NCBI RefSeq assembly: GCF_900078395.1
Contig: NZ_FKLA01000009.1
Location: 758,614 to 822,613 of the forward strand
Direction: 5' to 3'
DNA: 64,000 nt
From: Anaerotruncus rubiinfantis
GTDB taxonomy: Bacteria; Bacillota; Clostridia; Oscillospirales; Ruminococcaceae
This document shows, piece by piece, positions 50,871 through 58,727 of the stretch. A program made the translations under genes and the position numbers. Numbering within the stretch: the first letter of the stretch is position 1; every line of letters begins with the position of its first letter. Below the pieces are notes generated by a model. The model worked only from the letters and a program-made list of their open reading frames with translations, had not been told where the DNA came from and did no database searches.

Positions 50871-52127
50871 ATGAAAGATTCTGCGGAAATTTTATGTATC
50901 GGCACAGAAATCCTGCTTGGGAACATTGTCAACACCAATTCGGCGGAGATTTCCCGCGGGCTTGCCGACCTTGGGATCAACCTGTATCATCACACGGTGG
51001 TTGGGGACAACCCGGAACGGCTTAAAGATGCGTTGGAGATTGCCTTTGCCCGCAATAATATCGTCATCACCACCGGCGGCCTCGGCCCAACCTATGACGA
51101 CCTGAGCAAGGAAACAATCGCCGCTTATTTTGGGCTGCCGCTCGAACTGCATCAGCCGTCGGTCGAAGCGCTCGAACGCTTCTTTAAAAAATTCGGCCGC
51201 AAGATGACCGAAAACAACCTCAAACAGGCCATGATGCCCAAGGGCTGCATCGTACTTGAAAATCCAAATGGCACCGCGCCCGGCGCGATCATTGAAGGTA
51301 AGGGGAAGATCGCGATTATGATGCCCGGACCGCCGCGCGAGATGGCCCCGATGTTCCAAAACCAGGTCATGCCGTATCTGGCAAAGCGTTCGGACCATGT
51401 ACTGCGTTCCCACTGCGTTTATTTCTTCGGCATCGGAGAAAGCACGCTCGAGGCACAGCTGCGCGAAGAAATGCAGACGATGGAGAATCCGACCCTTGCG
51501 CCGTATGCAAAGGACGGCGAAGTGATGCTGCGTGTGACCGCCGCGGGAAAAAGCGCGGCGGAAGCCGAGGAATTGATGGCGCCGGTATTGCGGATGCTCC
51601 GGGACCGTTATCCGCAATACATCTACGGCGTGGATGTCGATAATCTCCAGACCGCAGCTGTACAGGCGCTCAAAGAGCGTGGGCTCACGGTCGCCACGGC
51701 GGAAAGCTGCACCGGTGGATACCTTTCCAAACGGATCACCGAAGTTCCTGGCAGCTCGGAGGTGTTTGGCTGCGGCGTGACTAGTTACGCAAACGGGGTG
51801 AAGGAGAAGCTGCTCGGCGTGAAGCGCGAAACGCTCGAAAAATACGGCGCGGTTTCACCTGAAACCGCAAAGGAGATGGCCGACGGCGTGCGCCGGATTT
51901 CCGGTGCGGACATCGGTATCTCCACCACCGGGATCGCGGGCCCCGACGGCGGAAGCGACGAAAAACCGGTTGGGCTTGTGTATGTGGGAATCAGCAGCGC
52001 ATGGCATAATGAAGTGGCCGAACTGCGTCTTGCGCGCGGATACCGCGACGGCCAGCGGGAACTCATCCGCTATCTTGCCGCGTCGAACGCGCTGTCGCTG
52101 CTGCGCAAAACCGCCGAAATGAAATGA
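50871..52127 (+). CDS. cinA: CinA family nicotinamide-nucleotide amidohydrolase
   Basis: A 418-residue CinA. The N-terminal MoaB-like domain (CIGTEILLGNIVNTN, TTGGLGPTYDDLSKE) resembles ADP-ribose pyrophosphatase units. The C-terminal PncC domain (TAESCTGGYLSKRITEVPGSSEVF) deamidates NMN, feeding NAD salvage. An extended -10 TGCTATAAT lies near 50822. The ATG at 50871 has only GGAG nearby. It is the first gene of a run reaching 54181. Confidence 0.94.
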   Translation: MKDSAEILCIGTEILLGNIVNTNSAEISRGLADLGINLYHHTVVGDNPERLKDALEIAFARNNIVITTGGLGPTYDDLSKETIAAYFGLPLELHQPSVEALERFFKKFGRKMTENNLKQAMMPKGCIVLENPNGTAPGAIIEGKGKIAIMMPGPPREMAPMFQNQVMPYLAKRSDHVLRSHCVYFFGIGESTLEAQLREEMQTMENPTLAPYAKDGEVMLRVTAAGKSAAEAEELMAPVLRMLRDRYPQYIYGVDVDNLQTAAVQALKERGLTVATAESCTGGYLSKRITEVPGSSEVFGCGVTSYANGVKEKLLGVKRETLEKYGAVSPETAKEMADGVRRISGADIGISTTGIAGPDGGSDEKPVGLVYVGISSAWHNEVAELRLARGYRDGQRELIRYLAASNALSLLRKTAEMK

Positions 52128-52167
52128 TGGATTTGCGGGAAAAATTCCTGGAAATGGAGGGATTCCC

Positions 52168-52665
52168 ATCGCTGAAAAGCTCATCCACACCATCTCCCCG
52201 GTCTACGACGAAAATTCCCGGGTGCTGATCCTCGGGAGCTTCCCTTCGCCAAAATCGCGGGAATATGGCTTTTTTTACGGGCATCCGCAGAACCGCTTCT
52301 GGAAGGTGCTCGCGGCGGTACTGGAGAAACCGCTGCCGCGGACAAACGAGGAAAAACATGCTTTTCTTCTGGAAAACGGGATTGCCCTTTGGGATGTGCT
52401 GCATGCCTGTGAAATTGAGGGCGCGTCGGATGCGAGCATCGCGGCCCCGGAGCCGAATGACCTTTCCCCGATCCTTTCGGCGGCGAAGATCCGTGCGGTT
52501 TTCACCACCGGCGGGACGGCTGCGAAACTTTATAAGCGCCATATCCAGCCGGCTGTGGGGAGGGAGGCGATCCCGCTGCCCTCGACCAGCCCGGCAAATT
52601 GCGCCCGGTCGTTTGAATCGCTCTGCGAAAGCTACCGGGTTATCCAAAATTATCTGGAGGACTGA
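52168..52665 (+). CDS. DNA-deoxyinosine glycosylase (UDG superfamily), unusual ATC start
   Basis: A protein of about 165 residues of the Mug/deoxyinosine glycosylase family (VLILGSFPSPKSREYGFFYGHPQNRFWKVL, TTGGTAAKLY, LPSTSPAN). Homology begins with AEKLIHTISPVYDENSRV, upstream of the first ordinary start (GTG 52222). There is no ATG, GTG or TTG between the upstream stop (52120) and 52222. ATC at 52168 sits six bases after a perfect GGAGGG, so it is the likely start codon. It removes deaminated bases from DNA. It precedes luxS by 2 nt. Confidence 0.82.
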   Translation: MAEKLIHTISPVYDENSRVLILGSFPSPKSREYGFFYGHPQNRFWKVLAAVLEKPLPRTNEEKHAFLLENGIALWDVLHACEIEGASDASIAAPEPNDLSPILSAAKIRAVFTTGGTAAKLYKRHIQPAVGREAIPLPSTSPANCARSFESLCESYRVIQNYLED

Positions 52666-52667
52666 AG

Positions 52668-53129
52668 ATGAAACGGATCGCCAGCTTCTGCGTTGATCAC
52701 ACCAAGCTGAAAAAAGGCCTTTATATTTCCCGCGTTGACGGAGATGTTTTTACCTATGATATCCGCATGTGCACCCCGAATGCGGGCGACTATCTGCCAA
52801 ATGCCGCGCTGCACACGGTGGAGCATCTTTTTGCAACCTATGTGCGCAACGGGGTATTCTCCGACCAGATCCTTTATGTCGGGCCAATGGGCTGCCGGAC
52901 GGGTTTTTACCTGCTCACGCGGGACAGCCTTTCAAAGGAGGATGTGATCCGGCTGCTGCAGGATACCTTTGCCTTCATCGCGGGTTATGAGGGGGAAATC
53001 CCCGGCAGCACCGAGCCGGAATGCGGGAATTACCGGGAGCACGACCTTGCCGGCGCCAAAAAAATCGGAGCGGACATGTGCGGGGTGCTGTGTGGCTGGA
53101 CACCTGAAAAAATGGCCTACGAGGTGTGA
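52668..53129 (+). CDS. luxS: S-ribosylhomocysteine lyase LuxS
   Basis: A 153-residue iron enzyme that cleaves S-ribosylhomocysteine to homocysteine and the autoinducer-2 precursor. Metal ligands are HTVEH (H49, H53) and the Cys in EPECGNYREHDL (C119); the catalytic Cys is in MGCRTGFY (C76). The ATG follows TGGAGG. Length matches the family. No pfs gene is adjacent. Confidence 0.97.
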   Translation: MKRIASFCVDHTKLKKGLYISRVDGDVFTYDIRMCTPNAGDYLPNAALHTVEHLFATYVRNGVFSDQILYVGPMGCRTGFYLLTRDSLSKEDVIRLLQDTFAFIAGYEGEIPGSTEPECGNYREHDLAGAKKIGADMCGVLCGWTPEKMAYEV

Positions 53130-53132
53130 GCC

Positions 53133-53486
53133 ATGACGCGGCGGGAATGGATTGATCACTGCCTGACCTATGCGGACGCCTATGAGGACTATCCGTTCGA
53201 CGCCGTTTCGGATGGGGAGGCCTGGACGGTTATGCGCCACAAAAGCAACCGCAAGAGCTTTGCGCTGATTTATGAACGCGATGGTCTCTGTATAAACCTC
53301 AAATGTGAACCGATGCAGGCGGATTTCTGGCGCAGGGTTTACCCCCAGGTCACACCCGGCTACCACATGAATAAGTCGCATTGGAATACGGTGCGGCCAA
53401 ACGACGGGCTGGATGATCAAATTATCCGGGAAATGATTGACCACAGCTTTGCGCTGACCGCGCCGAAGGGAAGGAAAAAGCAATGA
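53133..53486 (+). CDS. MmcQ/YjbR family protein
   Basis: A 117-residue protein of the MmcQ/YjbR family (AYEDYPFDAVSDGEAWTVMRHKSNRKSFALIYERDGLCINLKCEP, HMNKSHWNTV). It has a CyaY-like DNA-binding fold; function is not established. It starts 3 nt after luxS and overlaps the next gene by 4 nt. Confidence 0.9.
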   Translation: MTRREWIDHCLTYADAYEDYPFDAVSDGEAWTVMRHKSNRKSFALIYERDGLCINLKCEPMQADFWRRVYPQVTPGYHMNKSHWNTVRPNDGLDDQIIREMIDHSFALTAPKGRKKQ

Positions 53487-54181
53487 CTGAAGCGGAGTAT
53501 CAGGAACTGGCAGAGCGCCTGCGGAAACTGGCCGATCCGGCTTTTAAAGCGTTCCATCAGAAGCTGGTGCCAGGGGAAGAACACCTGCTCGGGGTACGGC
53601 TGCCGGTGCTGCGTAAAGTTGCCAAGGAGCTGGCCAGGGAGGATTGGCGCGGGTATCTGGCGGCGGCCAAAACCGGCACCTATGAGGAAACGATGCTGCA
53701 GGGGTTGGTGCTCGGCTATGTGAAGGCGCCGGCTGATGAACTTTATGAACAGCTTGCGGCGTTTATCCCGAAGATCGCCAATTGGGCAATCTGCGACAGC
53801 TGCTGCGCAGGCTTCAAATTCCTGCAAAAAGACCGGGAACGTACGCTGGAGTTCCTTGCTCCGTACCTCGCCTCACAAAAGGAGTTTGAAACGCGGTTCG
53901 CAGTGGTGGTGCTGATGGATTATTTTGTGGATGAGCAGCATCTGCGGTATCTTTTCAGCCAATTCGAACGGCTTGCAGGGCGGCAGTATTATGTGCGCAT
54001 GGCGGTTGCGTGGGCGATTTCCGTGTGTTTTGTGAAGTTCCCGGACGAAACGATGCGGTATCTGCGTGAAAGCAGACTGGATGCGGACACTTATAACAAA
54101 GCGCTCCGCAAAATCGTTGAATCCGATCGGGTGGACGGGAAGGCCAAGACAGTGATCAGATCGATGAAACGTACAGCGTAA
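53483..54181 (+). CDS. DNA alkylation repair protein (AlkD-like)
   Basis: A 232-residue all-helical HEAT-like glycosylase of the AlkD/AlkC superfamily (GEEHLLGVRLPVLRKVAKELA, NWAICDSCC, YYVRMAVAWAISVCFVKFPDETM, YNKALRKIVESDRV). It excises alkylated bases such as 3-methyladenine. It is the last gene of the run from cinA, with a four-base overlap to the gene before, followed by a terminator. Confidence 0.93.
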   Translation: MTEAEYQELAERLRKLADPAFKAFHQKLVPGEEHLLGVRLPVLRKVAKELAREDWRGYLAAAKTGTYEETMLQGLVLGYVKAPADELYEQLAAFIPKIANWAICDSCCAGFKFLQKDRERTLEFLAPYLASQKEFETRFAVVVLMDYFVDEQHLRYLFSQFERLAGRQYYVRMAVAWAISVCFVKFPDETMRYLRESRLDADTYNKALRKIVESDRVDGKAKTVIRSMKRTA

Positions 54182-54185
54182 ATAG

Positions 54186-54212
54186 AAAAAGCCGCTTCAA
54201 AGCGGCTTTTTT
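54186..54212. terminator. bidirectional terminator after AlkD-like gene
   Basis: AAAAAGCCGCTT and AGCGGCTTTTTT around a 3-nt loop. Confidence 0.85.
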
Positions 54213-54223
54213 GTTTGGCATAT

Positions 54224-54526
54224 TCAATGTTCCGTATTTTGGCGGGTGCGGAATTCCGCGAGCAGTGTCCGAAGAATTTCCTGCTGGCGCTCAGATATGC
54301 CGTCAATCAGCAGCAGCGGGCGGTTTTCGATGCCAAGCAGGTAGTCGGTTGAAACGCCGTAGAGACTGGACAGCTGAATCAGGGTGTCCACCGAAGGGGT
54401 CTTGGTGTTGTTCTCATAGCCGCTGATGGTGGTTTTGGAAAGGTTTAAGCGGGAAGCTACTTGCGTCTGGGTAAGCTTTTTTTGTTTTCGCAAAGCACGC
54501 AAACGATATCCGAAGTCGAAAACCAT
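54224..54526 (-). CDS. XRE family HTH regulator
   Basis: A 100-residue regulator with HTH LRALRKQKKLTQTQVASRLNLSKTTISGYENNTKTPS and YGVSTDYLLGIENRPLL, then a C-terminal helix (ISERQQEILRTLLAEFRTRQ). The ATG at 54526 is seven bases after AGGAGGTGA. It diverges from a 77-residue hypothetical gene; GTACT-N7-AGTAC at 54548-54564 between them may be its operator. Confidence 0.88.
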   Translation of the reverse strand: MVFDFGYRLRALRKQKKLTQTQVASRLNLSKTTISGYENNTKTPSVDTLIQLSSLYGVSTDYLLGIENRPLLLIDGISERQQEILRTLLAEFRTRQNTEH

Positions 54527-54676
54527 CAAATCACCTCCTCATAGAGTGTACTGGAAGGAAGTACCTGTACGGAGGAATTTTGAAATATTTTGACGACTAA
54601 AAGTTTACAAAGCGCGGTAAATATGATAAACTGAAATAAATTGTTGGTTTATAAAGATTTGATCGGGGTGAACCGG

Positions 54677-54910
54677 ATGCAGGAGAGTATGCTTGAGACG
54701 CTGTCACAGCAATGCGGCTGTTATATCTCGTCCCTGCCGGCAAAAGCGGATACGCAGGAACTCATCCAGATGGTGCTGGACTTGGACCGGGAAACCTATA
54801 GTCTTGCGGAATGGGCGTATTGTCTGTCCTATCTCTATCGGGAGGACATTGCGTTTTCCAGTTACGATGAGATTTCCGTTTTTCTCAGCCGAAAAAAAAA
54901 GAAGGATTAA
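54677..54910 (+). CDS. hypothetical small protein
   Basis: A 77-residue protein (GCYISSLPAKADTQELIQMVLDLDRETYSLAEWAYCLSYLYRED). It has two predicted helices and a basic C-terminal end KKKKD. The ATG at 54677 has a GGGGTGA site; a longer TTG start at 54641 lacks one. It diverges from the XRE gene at 54224. Not recognised. Confidence 0.6.
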   Translation: MQESMLETLSQQCGCYISSLPAKADTQELIQMVLDLDRETYSLAEWAYCLSYLYREDIAFSSYDEISVFLSRKKKKD

Positions 54911-54939
54911 ACACCGGGCTTGCCTGGTGTTTTTGTTTT
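54909..54939 (+). terminator. terminator after hypothetical gene
   Basis: AAACACCGGG/CCTGGTGTTT stem with a 4-nt loop and a T-rich tail. It overlaps the stop codon. Confidence 0.85.
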
Positions 54940-54995
54940 TGCGCTTGTGGTATAATGGTTTCATCGGGAAACATCGATATCGGAGGAATTGGAAG

Positions 54996-55202
54996 ATGCA
55001 GCAGAAAAAAATAGAACGGATCAATGAATTGACGCGGCTGGCCGGACAGCGGGAACTGACCGACGCCGAAAAGGAGGAACGGCTCGCGTTGCGGCAGGAA
55101 TATCTCGCGGCGATCAAGGCAAGCCTGCGTTCGTCACTCGACAATACCTATCTTGTGGATGAGAAAGGCAACAAGACAAAATTGCAGAAGAGGAGAGAAT
55201 GA
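54996..55202 (+). CDS. DUF896 family protein
   Basis: A 68-residue basic helical protein of the DUF896 (YnzC) family, with the typical KIERINELTRLAGQRELTDAEKEERLALRQEYLAAIKASLR and the tail NTYLVDEKG. Its function is unknown. The promoter has TATAAT at 54951-54956 with an extended TGG. The ATG follows CGGAGGAATT. It begins a three-gene run with the lipoprotein and sirtuin. Confidence 0.93.
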   Translation: MQQKKIERINELTRLAGQRELTDAEKEERLALRQEYLAAIKASLRSSLDNTYLVDEKGNKTKLQKRRE

Positions 55203-55224
55203 TGAAGATGGAAAGGAATATTAA

Positions 55225-55674
55225 ATGAAAATATTACGGTTAGTAATCTCTTTGTTCGTGATTCTGACTCTGTTGGGTGGCTGTGCCGGGAATCCGCCGG
55301 CACATATTTCGCAGCTTGAGGAAAAGGTTGCCGCGCTGACCGCGGAGAATGACGCGCTCAGGCGGCAGGTGCAGGAGCTGGCCGCTGCGGCGGAGGAGCC
55401 GCCATCACAGCTGGAAGAGGCTGACCCTGCAAAGGCGGAAAAACTGGAAAGTCTGCTCGCGCGCACCGACCTCATCCCGGTTGAAGCGGCGCTTGGCGGA
55501 ACGATGCGATATTTTCCGGGAGAAGCGAAGCTGCTCGGCACCGATCTTGCCTATGCTTATGCGGAGGATGGGCACAATGCGGTCGAGATGCTTTTGCGCT
55601 GCACCGGCGGCCCGGCTTATGACTGGACGCTGATCGCTTACGATGCGGGAGGCGGCTGGCAGCTTCAGAGCTGA
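55225..55674 (+). CDS. hypothetical coiled-coil lipoprotein
   Basis: A 149-residue lipoprotein. The lipobox is LLGGC (Cys 20). A short leucine-zipper-like coiled coil follows (ISQLEEKVAALTAENDALRRQVQELAA), then a globular beta-rich C-terminal part. It is anchored to the outer face of the membrane. No family is recognised. It sits 22 nt after the DUF896 gene and 14 nt before the sirtuin gene. Confidence 0.78.
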   Translation: MKILRLVISLFVILTLLGGCAGNPPAHISQLEEKVAALTAENDALRRQVQELAAAAEEPPSQLEEADPAKAEKLESLLARTDLIPVEAALGGTMRYFPGEAKLLGTDLAYAYAEDGHNAVEMLLRCTGGPAYDWTLIAYDAGGGWQLQS

Positions 55675-55688
55675 GGGAGGTAAAATGG

Positions 55689-56405
55689 ATGCGGGAAGCA
55701 GAAGCTTTACAGGCGTTGATTGACGAAAGCCGTCATATCGTCTTTTTTGGCGGGGCGGGTGTTTCGACCGAAAGCGGTATCCCGGATTTTCGCAGTGTGG
55801 ACGGTCTTTACCGGCAGCGTTGGAAGTATCCGCCGGAAACGATGATCGGCCACAGATTTTTTGTGCACAACACCGCGGAATTTTTCGAATTCTACCGGAC
55901 GAAGATGCTCTGCCTTGATGCAAAGCCGAATGCCGCGCACAAAAAACTGGCTGAGATGGAAGGGGCGGGACGGCTCGACGCGGTAATCACCCAGAATATT
56001 GACGGGCTGCATCAGGCGGCGGGAAGCAAAGTCGTCTATGAGCTGCATGGTTCGGTACACCGCAATCACTGCACCGCCTGTGGAAAGTTTTATGATGCGC
56101 ACTTTATAAAGGAATGCACAGGTGTGCCGCGCTGTACCTGCGGCGGGCTTGTGAAGCCGGATGTGGTGCTATACGAGGAGCCGCTCGATTCTGATACGGT
56201 CGGCCGGGCGGTTCGCGCACTCGAACGGACGGACCTCCTGATTATCGCAGGCACCTCACTGGCGGTCTATCCGGCGGCCGGGCTGATTGATTACTGCCGC
56301 GGCAAAATTGTGCTCATCAACCGTTCCGCCACGCCGATGGACAGCCGTGCGGATCTGCTGATCGCGGGCAGTGTCGGAGAAGTGATGGCGCGGATACGCG
56401 TCTGA
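55689..56405 (+). CDS. cobB: NAD-dependent protein deacylase (sirtuin, CobB type)
   Basis: A 238-residue Sir2 enzyme that removes acyl groups from lysines using NAD. The NAD motif GAGVSTESGIPDFRS (residues 22-36), TQNIDGLHQ, the catalytic His in LHGS, four zinc cysteines (CTAC and CTC with the nearby pair) and GTSLAVYP are all visible. The ATG at 55689 follows GGGAGGT; an overlapping out-of-frame ATG at 55685 is ignored. Confidence 0.95.
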   Translation: MREAEALQALIDESRHIVFFGGAGVSTESGIPDFRSVDGLYRQRWKYPPETMIGHRFFVHNTAEFFEFYRTKMLCLDAKPNAAHKKLAEMEGAGRLDAVITQNIDGLHQAAGSKVVYELHGSVHRNHCTACGKFYDAHFIKECTGVPRCTCGGLVKPDVVLYEEPLDSDTVGRAVRALERTDLLIIAGTSLAVYPAAGLIDYCRGKIVLINRSATPMDSRADLLIAGSVGEVMARIRV

Positions 56406-56412
56406 AAAATCG

Positions 56413-56444
56413 GAGAAAACCGGGCCAAAAGGCCCGGTTTTCTC
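56413..56444. terminator. terminator after sirtuin gene
   Basis: GAGAAAACCGGGCC and its perfect complement around AAAA, with a T-containing 3' side. Confidence 0.85.
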
Positions 56445-56530
56445 ATTCACAAAAAAGACACCGTTTTCCATAAAAGATATGGTATACTTTAGATGCAGGA
56501 AGTTCCTGCTTTTCCAGCACTCTATAGATG

Positions 56531-56602
56531 TACAGGCTGTGATACATCCGGCTTTAAAGCCGGTGGTGATACCCCTGTCTGCAGGAGCGGCTCTTCCGCT
56601 CC
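56531..56602 (+). promoter_or_regulatory. structured 5' leader of WG-repeat lipoprotein gene
   Basis: Two hairpins follow an extended -10 (TGGTATACT, ending 56488). The first (56532-56578) has an outer ACAGG/CCTGT stem, a nearly symmetric internal loop with GTGATAC on both sides and an inner CCGGCT/AGCCGG stem. The second (56584-56602) is GGAGCGG/CCGCTCC directly before the ribosome site. I could not match this to a known riboswitch class. Confidence 0.5.
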
Positions 56603-56618
56603 GGAAGGAGGTTTCCTT

Positions 56619-58259
56619 ATGAAAAAATTTGCAATGCTTTTGGCTCTGCTTCTGGCGCTGGCCGGCTGCGATACTGTGTCTGTAAACGGGCCTGTCGGCG
56701 CGGGATCTTCCGCGGAGGCGCCGTCCGCATCCGGGTCGGCTGATGCGTCCTTAGAATCGAACGATCCGGCCGGCTTGCCCAAGACAAGCGCTTCCGCCGC
56801 GGTCGAAGCGCCGATGCCTGACGCCCCGCCGTCAACGACCGTGGGCGCCATTGAGCTGCCAAAGACCCTTTACACCACTTCGGGCGACTATTCGCTTGAA
56901 TTGCTCACCCCCGCGCAGTATGATATGTATCTGCCGCTCAACCGGGGCGGCCCGCGCGGCTATCTGACCTGTGACTATTTTGCACCCGCGCAGGGCGGCA
57001 AATATGCCATTGCCAACCCGAACGGCAAGATCGTGACCGATTTTGTGTTTACCTCGGACGATTCGGGCTGGTACACCGCATTTGGCGATGCGCTGGCGTC
57101 GGTGCAGAAGGATGGCAAATACGGAGTGGTCAACACGCTGGACGGTACAGTGGTGATCCCGTTCGAATATGACTCCACTTGGCCGCTCTACGGCGGAAAG
57201 CTGATCGAATGCACCACCGGTGACGACACCGAGCTCAAAGACCTTTCCGGCAAGACCGTCTTTACGGCTGAGCGCGGCGACGATGTTCTCGCACTCAGCG
57301 AAACCCTTGCGATTCTGCAGAACGACATGATCAAGTTCTACAGTCTTAAGGACTTTTCCCCGATCCAGAATTTCGGCTGCGACGAGGCAAAGATTGGCAT
57401 CCGTTCCGAAATTTCGGCGCAGGAGGACCGCGTCGTTTTCACGGTGGACGGTCGTTACGGCATGGCCGACGGCAGCGGGAACATTATCGTCGAGCCTTCG
57501 TATGACGAGATCGGATATTTTAACAAAAGCAACGAGTTTACCGATTTCTCCCAGGACGGCAAGAAAGGGATCATGGACATTTTCGGAAAAATCACCTGCA
57601 AGGCCCAGTGGGAGGATCTGGTGATGGGTGAGACGAGCGCGAGCGTCTGCAAAGACGGCCGCTGGGGCGTGATCACCGGGCTTGACAACGGCAAGGTCGG
57701 AATTGAACCGTTTTACGACTATGTCACCCCGTTTTCGGGTGAATATGCCTGTTTTGAACGCAACGGCCGGTATGGCCTGATCGACCGGGAAGGCAACGAG
57801 ATCATGAACTCGAAGTACGAGGGGTTGCTCACCGGAGACGCCGCGCATCTCGACAAAGGGTACGTACTCTTCGACGGGGACAACGGCCCGGGTTCCTATG
57901 GGATTATGACCACCGGAGGCAAGGTGATCCTCTCCTCCAGCAATTATATTACGCGGGGCGAGGATCAGCAGTATATGCTCGTGATGACCCCGCAGGAAAA
58001 ATGGGGTTACATCGACCGGACCGGAAAATTTGTGATCGACGCGAAATTTGACTACGCAGACAACTTTATGCCGGATAAGGATCTTGCATTTGTCGAGCGT
58101 GACGGCAAGATCGGCCTCATCGACCGCAAGGGCAACATCGTGCTCGAAACGGTGTTCAGCGACCTGATTGGCTACAATCCGGAAACGATGGTCTGTGCGA
58201 TGGAATATACCAACGACAAGGGCGAAGTCAAGAGCTGCCTTGTCAAATTGAACCTCTGA
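56619..58259 (+). CDS. WG-repeat lipoprotein
   Basis: A 546-residue exported lipoprotein. The lipobox is LALAGC (Cys 18), followed by a Ser/Ala-rich linker (about 25-65). From about residue 95 come repeats of the WG/KWG type (GKYGVVNTLDGTVVIPFEY, GRYGMADGSGNIIVEPSYDE, GRWGVI, GRYGLIDREGNEI, KWGYIDRTGKFVIDAKFDY, GKIGLIDRKGNIVLE), likely a beta-propeller-like fold. Such proteins bind ligands at the surface; the role is unknown. The ATG follows GGAAGGAGG. Confidence 0.9.
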   Translation: MKKFAMLLALLLALAGCDTVSVNGPVGAGSSAEAPSASGSADASLESNDPAGLPKTSASAAVEAPMPDAPPSTTVGAIELPKTLYTTSGDYSLELLTPAQYDMYLPLNRGGPRGYLTCDYFAPAQGGKYAIANPNGKIVTDFVFTSDDSGWYTAFGDALASVQKDGKYGVVNTLDGTVVIPFEYDSTWPLYGGKLIECTTGDDTELKDLSGKTVFTAERGDDVLALSETLAILQNDMIKFYSLKDFSPIQNFGCDEAKIGIRSEISAQEDRVVFTVDGRYGMADGSGNIIVEPSYDEIGYFNKSNEFTDFSQDGKKGIMDIFGKITCKAQWEDLVMGETSASVCKDGRWGVITGLDNGKVGIEPFYDYVTPFSGEYACFERNGRYGLIDREGNEIMNSKYEGLLTGDAAHLDKGYVLFDGDNGPGSYGIMTTGGKVILSSSNYITRGEDQQYMLVMTPQEKWGYIDRTGKFVIDAKFDYADNFMPDKDLAFVERDGKIGLIDRKGNIVLETVFSDLIGYNPETMVCAMEYTNDKGEVKSCLVKLNL

Positions 58260-58264
58260 ACCAC

Positions 58265-58307
58265 CAAAAAAACAGGGCCGTCCGAAGAGGATGGCCCTGT
58301 TTTTTTG
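58265..58307 (+). terminator. terminator after WG-repeat gene
   Basis: AAAAAAACAGGGCC-type stem with GGCCCTGTTTTTTT, with an imperfect inner arm. Confidence 0.88.
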
Positions 58308-58353
58308 GTTAATTTCCCATTCCCGGGGGCATCCTATCTGTGAGGTGAGTGCC

Positions 58354-58503
58354 ATGTCCTATGTTTCCGATCAGGTCCGTCCGCAGTTTGAATCCCTTTC
58401 GATCGATCTCAAAAATGAGATCCTGCGGAGGGATGTGCAGATCCATTCGCTGACCGACTTGATGCGCTGCCTGCAGGAAATTATTGACGAGGGAGAACGC
58501 TGA
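58354..58503 (+). CDS. hypothetical 49-residue protein
   Basis: A conserved-looking small protein (YVSDQVRPQFESLSIDLKNEILRRDVQIHSLTDLMRCLQEII) that is mostly helical. The ATG at 58354 follows GTGAGGTGA. Similar short proteins occur in related clostridia; function is unknown. It may be co-transcribed with the 44-residue gene that follows. Confidence 0.7.
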   Translation: MSYVSDQVRPQFESLSIDLKNEILRRDVQIHSLTDLMRCLQEIIDEGER

Positions 58504-58553
58504 CCCCTGCGGGGCGTTCCCACAGACGGAACCCTAATCCCGGAGGTGAAAAT

Positions 58554-58688
58554 ATGCCGAAAGATTCGCAGCCGGACAAGAAGGAAGTCCGGGAACAGAA
58601 ATGCAACGGTCAGACCCCGTTGACCCGTGAAAACCAGAACCAGAATAAAAACGCGAAGAAACAATCGGTCAAACGGAACGACGTATGA
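58554..58688 (+). CDS. hypothetical 44-residue hydrophilic protein
   Basis: A very small gene with a perfect CGGAGGTGA site seven bases before its ATG. The product is rich in Lys, Gln and Asn (TRENQNQNKNAKKQSVKRND) and has one Cys. The composition recalls small acid-soluble spore proteins, but no SASP motif is certain. It stops just before a strong terminator. It is easily missed because of its size. Confidence 0.65.
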   Translation: MPKDSQPDKKEVREQKCNGQTPLTRENQNQNKNAKKQSVKRNDV

Positions 58689-58717
58689 AAAAAGCCGCCC
58701 AATTGGGCGGCTTTTTT
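58688..58717. terminator. bidirectional terminator between small genes and ftsH
   Basis: AAAAAAGCCGCCC and its perfect complement around AATT, with A- and T-runs on both sides. Confidence 0.9.
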
Positions 58718-58727
58718 CATGGTTTTT

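Noticed and set aside
56832..58355. 507-codon frame antisense to the WG-repeat gene
   Set aside because: Repeats on the sense strand force an open antisense frame. No start signal was found.
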